Shown: one piece after another, positions 61,354 through 64,000 of the stretch
Position numbering within the stretch: position 1 is the first letter of the stretch
Layout: each line of letters opens with the position of its first letter
From: Pararoseomonas sp. SCSIO 73927
Lineage (GTDB): Bacteria > Pseudomonadota > Alphaproteobacteria > Acetobacterales > Acetobacteraceae
Length of the DNA: 64,000 nt
Reading direction: 5' to 3'
Assembly (NCBI RefSeq): GCF_037040815.1
Contig: NZ_CP146232.1
Coordinates: forward strand, 2,784,501-2,848,500
Made by a program: the position numbers and the translations under genes
The notes under the pieces: model-generated
Database searches by the model: none
What the model saw: only the letters and a program-made list of their open reading frames with translations
What the model was told of the DNA's origin: nothing

Positions 61354-63129
61354 TCATCCGGGCGGCGTCGCCTCGACGCTGGGGGCGAGCGGGTCCGCGC
61401 CGTCGGCTGGCTGGCTGGCGAGGTAGCGGCTGCGCGCGAGCGACCGGCTGAGCTTGCCCGAGGAGGTGCGGGGCAGCGTGCCCGGGGAGACGAGCACCAC
61501 CCGCGCCTCCACCCCGTGGCGGGAGCGTAGCAGGCCGGAGACCTCCGTCGTCACCCTCTCCCGCGCCGCGCTGTCCGGCGCGCCCCGGGCCTCGACGAGC
61601 ATCACCACCTGCTCCACCCCGTCCTCTTCCACTGAGAAGGCGGCGGCGTCGCCGCTGCGGGCGGTGGGAAGGGACTGCTCCACCGCCCATTCCAGGTCCT
61701 GCGGCCAGACGTTGCGGCCGTTGACGATGATCAGGTCTTTGGCCCGGCCGGTGATGACCACCTGCCCGCCCAGCCGGTAGCCGAGGTCGCCCGTCCTCAG
61801 CCATCCATCGGGCGAGAGCGCGGCCGCGCTCTCCTCGGGCCTGTTGTCGTAGCCCTGCATCAGCCCGGGGCCGCGCACCACGACGTGGCCGACGCGCCGC
61901 TCCGGCAGGGCCGCGCCGCCGGCGTCCCGGATCTCCAGCTCCGTGCCCGGCACGGGCGGGCCGCAGAGGGCGAATTCGCGCAGGCGCGCCGTGCCGTCCG
62001 CGGCGGGGGCGGCCAGACCCTCGCGCTCCAGCCGGTCCAGGTCCACCGTGTCCGTCACGAAGCCGCCGTCCAGCGGGGCGAAGCTGATGGCCAGCGTCGC
62101 CTCCGCCATGCCGTAGCTCGGCACGAAGGCACCGGCCCGGAACCCGTCCGGCGCGAAGGTCTCGGCGAAGCGGGCCAGCACCGCCGGGCGGATCATGTCG
62201 CCCCCGATCCCCGCCGCGCGCCAGGAGGAGAGGTCGAGCGGCGCCTCCCGCGCCGGGTCGGGCCGGCCGCGGCGAGTGCAGAGCTCGTAGCCGAAGCTCG
62301 GGCTGTAGGAGAGGGTGGCGCGGTGCGCGGAGATCAGCCGCAGCCAGAGCTGCGGCCGGCGCGCGAATTCCTGCGGTGAGAGGTAGTCCACCGTCACCTG
62401 CCCCGCCAGCGGCGCCAGCATGAAGCCGACCAGCCCCATGTCGTGGTACAGCGGCAGCCAGGAGACGGCCCGGTCCTCCGGCCCCAGCCGGAGGCCGTGC
62501 TGGAGAATGGAGCGGATGTTCTCCATCAGCGCGCGCCCGGTGACGGCGACGCCGACCGGGAAGCGCGTGCTGCCGGAGGAGAACTGCAGGTAGGCGACCT
62601 CGTCCTCGCCCAGCGGGTGCGGCTCGGGCAGCGCCGCCTCCCGCGCCTCGTCCACGGGCATCCCCGCCACGGTGCCGAAGATCGCGAGCCCCGCCCCGGC
62701 GGCGTAGGGCTCCAGCCAGGATTGCAGCGCGGCCGGCACGAAGAGGGCGGAGGCGCGGGACGCCTCCGTCAGTCGGGCGATGTGCTCGATGTAGGTCTCG
62801 CGCCCGCCGAAGGCGGTGGGTAGGGGCAGCAGCGCGGGGACGAGCCCGGCGTACTGGCAGGCCAGGAACACGGCCACCACGTCCGGGTGCGTCTCGGCGA
62901 CGATCGCCACGCGGTCCCCGCGCGCGAGGCCGGCGCCGAGCAGCCGGCGGGCCAGGGCCCGCGCCTCCGCGCGAAGGGCGGCGTAGGGCAGGGCGCGGGT
63001 GGGCGCGCCCCGGCCGTCGTAGAAGGTGAAGCCGGTCTCACCCCCCGCGGCGTAGTCCAGCGCCTCCGCCAGGGCGGCGAAGGTGCCGAGTCGCTGGGGA
63101 AGGGTGTTGCGTGTCGGGAGCGCCTCCAC
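61354..63129 (-). CDS. aasR: Fatty acyl-AMP ligase / acyl-ACP synthetase
   Basis: A 591-residue AMP-forming enzyme of the FAAL type. It has the P-loop-like YLQFSSGSTRFPVGV near residue 180, SYGMAEATLAIS near 325, GWLRTGDLGYR near 430 and the C-terminal Lys in LPRTSSGKLSR near 560. FAALs activate fatty acids as adenylates and pass them to an ACP rather than to CoA. Next to the cerR-like gene and in a window with spt and its ACP, it should load AcpR for serine palmitoyltransferase, as the acyl-ACP synthetase of the Caulobacter locus does. The start lies one base after the nucleotidyltransferase stop, so the genes 63943 to 60387 form one operon. Confidence 0.88.
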   Translation of the reverse strand: MEALPTRNTLPQRLGTFAALAEALDYAAGGETGFTFYDGRGAPTRALPYAALRAEARALARRLLGAGLARGDRVAIVAETHPDVVAVFLACQYAGLVPALLPLPTAFGGRETYIEHIARLTEASRASALFVPAALQSWLEPYAAGAGLAIFGTVAGMPVDEAREAALPEPHPLGEDEVAYLQFSSGSTRFPVGVAVTGRALMENIRSILQHGLRLGPEDRAVSWLPLYHDMGLVGFMLAPLAGQVTVDYLSPQEFARRPQLWLRLISAHRATLSYSPSFGYELCTRRGRPDPAREAPLDLSSWRAAGIGGDMIRPAVLARFAETFAPDGFRAGAFVPSYGMAEATLAISFAPLDGGFVTDTVDLDRLEREGLAAPAADGTARLREFALCGPPVPGTELEIRDAGGAALPERRVGHVVVRGPGLMQGYDNRPEESAAALSPDGWLRTGDLGYRLGGQVVITGRAKDLIIVNGRNVWPQDLEWAVEQSLPTARSGDAAAFSVEEDGVEQVVMLVEARGAPDSAARERVTTEVSGLLRSRHGVEARVVLVSPGTLPRTSSGKLSRSLARSRYLASQPADGADPLAPSVEATPPG

Positions 63130-63130
63130 C

Positions 63131-63943
63131 TCAGCCCACCCCTGCCGCCAGCGCGGGCGCCGCCCAGGAGTGGACGAGCGCCTCCGCCTGCTCCAGGTCG
63201 CCCGGGTAATCCACCTCGCCCCAGCTCAGGCCCTCGATGGAGGTGACGCGCACCTCGCCGGTTTCGGCAAGGGCGTGGATGACCGAGAGGTACCAGCGCC
63301 GCAGCCCTTCCGGCTGGCGCAGCGCCGCCTCCAGCCCCGCGGCGAAGAGGGCGCCGCCGCCGGCCTGGAAGCGCAGCATGCCGATGGACTCGCCGTTCGT
63401 CTCCGCGGCCGACAGGGTCTTGCCGATGGCGCGCAGGCGCGTGCCCTCGACCGAGACCTTCATGTCGTCCGCGTCGTAGGCGGGCTTGCGGTCGATCGTC
63501 ACGGTGATCGGGGCGGCGGGCGCGGCCAGCAGGTGGCGCAGCACGGCGGGCTCGAAGAGGGTGTCGCCGTTCAGCAGCACCGTGTCGCCATCCTGCAGCA
63601 GGTCGCGCACCAGGAAGCAGCTGCCGATGTTCTCGGCCACCGCGAAGAAGGGGTTGAACCGCGTGCGGACACGCAGGCCCGGCGGGGTGATGCCGGGGAG
63701 CGCCGCCTCGATCGCCGCCGCCTCGAAGCCGGTGACGAGGGTGGCCTCCGCGATGCCGGCCGCGGCCAGGCCGCGGAGCTGCCACTCCAGGATGGACCGG
63801 CCGCCCACGCGCAGGAGGCACTTGGGCGCCCGCTCGGTCAGGGGAAGCAGTCGCTTGCCCTGACCGGCACAGAGGACGATGGCTTTCAAGGATGCTGATC
63901 CAGGTTCAGACAAGGGATTCTTCCTCGTGCCCGGTGCTGGCAC
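63131..63943 (-). CDS. Sugar/alcohol-phosphate nucleotidyltransferase
   Basis: A 270-residue NTP transferase with AIVLCAGQGKRLLPLTERAP at residues 21-40, the Lys in PKCLLRVGG, and LLNGDTLFE with the metal-binding Asp near 125. The sequence character is that of LicC-like and glucose-1-phosphate-type enzymes that make CDP-alcohols or NDP-sugars. As the first gene of the run with the acyl-ACP synthetase and cerR-like genes it may supply a headgroup or sugar for the sphingolipid. The 18 residues before the core are polar; ATG 63943 is the first start, and one nearer the core is possible. The 57 bases beyond hold no gene. Confidence 0.82.
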   Translation of the reverse strand: MPAPGTRKNPLSEPGSASLKAIVLCAGQGKRLLPLTERAPKCLLRVGGRSILEWQLRGLAAAGIAEATLVTGFEAAAIEAALPGITPPGLRVRTRFNPFFAVAENIGSCFLVRDLLQDGDTVLLNGDTLFEPAVLRHLLAAPAAPITVTIDRKPAYDADDMKVSVEGTRLRAIGKTLSAAETNGESIGMLRFQAGGGALFAAGLEAALRQPEGLRRWYLSVIHALAETGEVRVTSIEGLSWGEVDYPGDLEQAEALVHSWAAPALAAGVG

Positions 63944-64000
63944 GTTGTTTCATGCGGGCACGGTGGTCGGTGCCGGCCCTGTGGTCGGTGCCGGGGCAGG

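Noticed and set aside
63950..63970. TGGCACG at the right end as a possible sigma-54 promoter
   Set aside because: The -12 box is missing: four bases later the sequence is TTCAT rather than TTGCW, and no plus-strand gene follows in the window.

Overview
The window is very GC-rich DNA, densely packed with genes on both strands and rich in four-base start/stop overlaps (ATGA, GTGA, once CTGA). The gene content points to an alphaproteobacterium of the Rhodospirillales/Acetobacteraceae type (Roseomonas-like): ABC-dependent capsule export, a PEP-CTERM protein with a sigma-54 promoter, urt and TRAP transporters, and a Caulobacter-type sphingolipid gene set. This placement is inferred from gene content; no marker gene such as rRNA is present. 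No tRNA, rRNA, CRISPR array, insertion sequence or integrase was seen.

Layout. 1-3.7 kb: surface-glycan genes (end of a sulfotransferase, an unknown glycosyltransferase-like protein, UDP-galactopyranose mutase, a TylF-type O-methyltransferase). 3.9-5.2 kb: a DUF1800 protein. 5.3-14.5 kb: group-2-type capsule export and Kdo-linker genes (kpsD, kpsE, kpsT, kpsM with a lipoprotein gene on the minus strand, kpsC on the plus strand, kpsS further on), with a PEP-CTERM gene between kpsC and kpsS behind a near-perfect sigma-54 promoter. 14.6-25.7 kb: a minus-strand operon of a GT4 glycosyltransferase, a 2502-residue type I polyketide/fatty acid synthase, an alpha-oxoamine synthase and a formyltransferase, running on towards kpsS. 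Its architecture resembles RkpA/RkpG of Sinorhizobium K-antigen loci and suggests a dedicated lipid anchor for the capsule. 26-29.6 kb: two short-chain dehydrogenases, p-hydroxybenzoate hydroxylase (pobA) with an IclR-type operator, and an enoyl-CoA hydratase. 29.7-36.8 kb: a chemoreceptor and the urea ABC transporter urtABCDE with a sigma-54-like promoter. 37-42.8 kb: a methyltransferase, a TRAP transporter, a Gln/Tyr-repeat lipoprotein, a NYN-domain protein and a small secreted protein.

42.9-63.9 kb: a sphingolipid island. It holds serine palmitoyltransferase with its own ACP, an acyl-ACP synthetase, a CerR-like reductase and a bacterial ceramide synthase of the GNAT type. A translationally coupled trio follows the headgroup logic: a lipid kinase, a Tam41-like cytidylyltransferase and a CDP-alcohol phosphatidyltransferase. 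LptF/LptG homologues sit in the ceramide synthase operon. Two sugar/alcohol-phosphate nucleotidyltransferases, several glycosyltransferases and a flippase are interleaved.

How it fits together. Two separate lipid systems, each with its own alpha-oxoamine synthase, lie in one window. One (polyketide synthase plus oxoamine synthase plus formyltransferase) probably builds a capsule anchor that KpsS and KpsC extend with Kdo before KpsMTED exports the polymer. The other makes ceramide and probably an anionic phospho-ceramide, which the linked LptF/LptG pair might export to the outer membrane. The enzymatic steps are inferred from family membership and synteny; the motifs and overlaps are read directly from the sequence.
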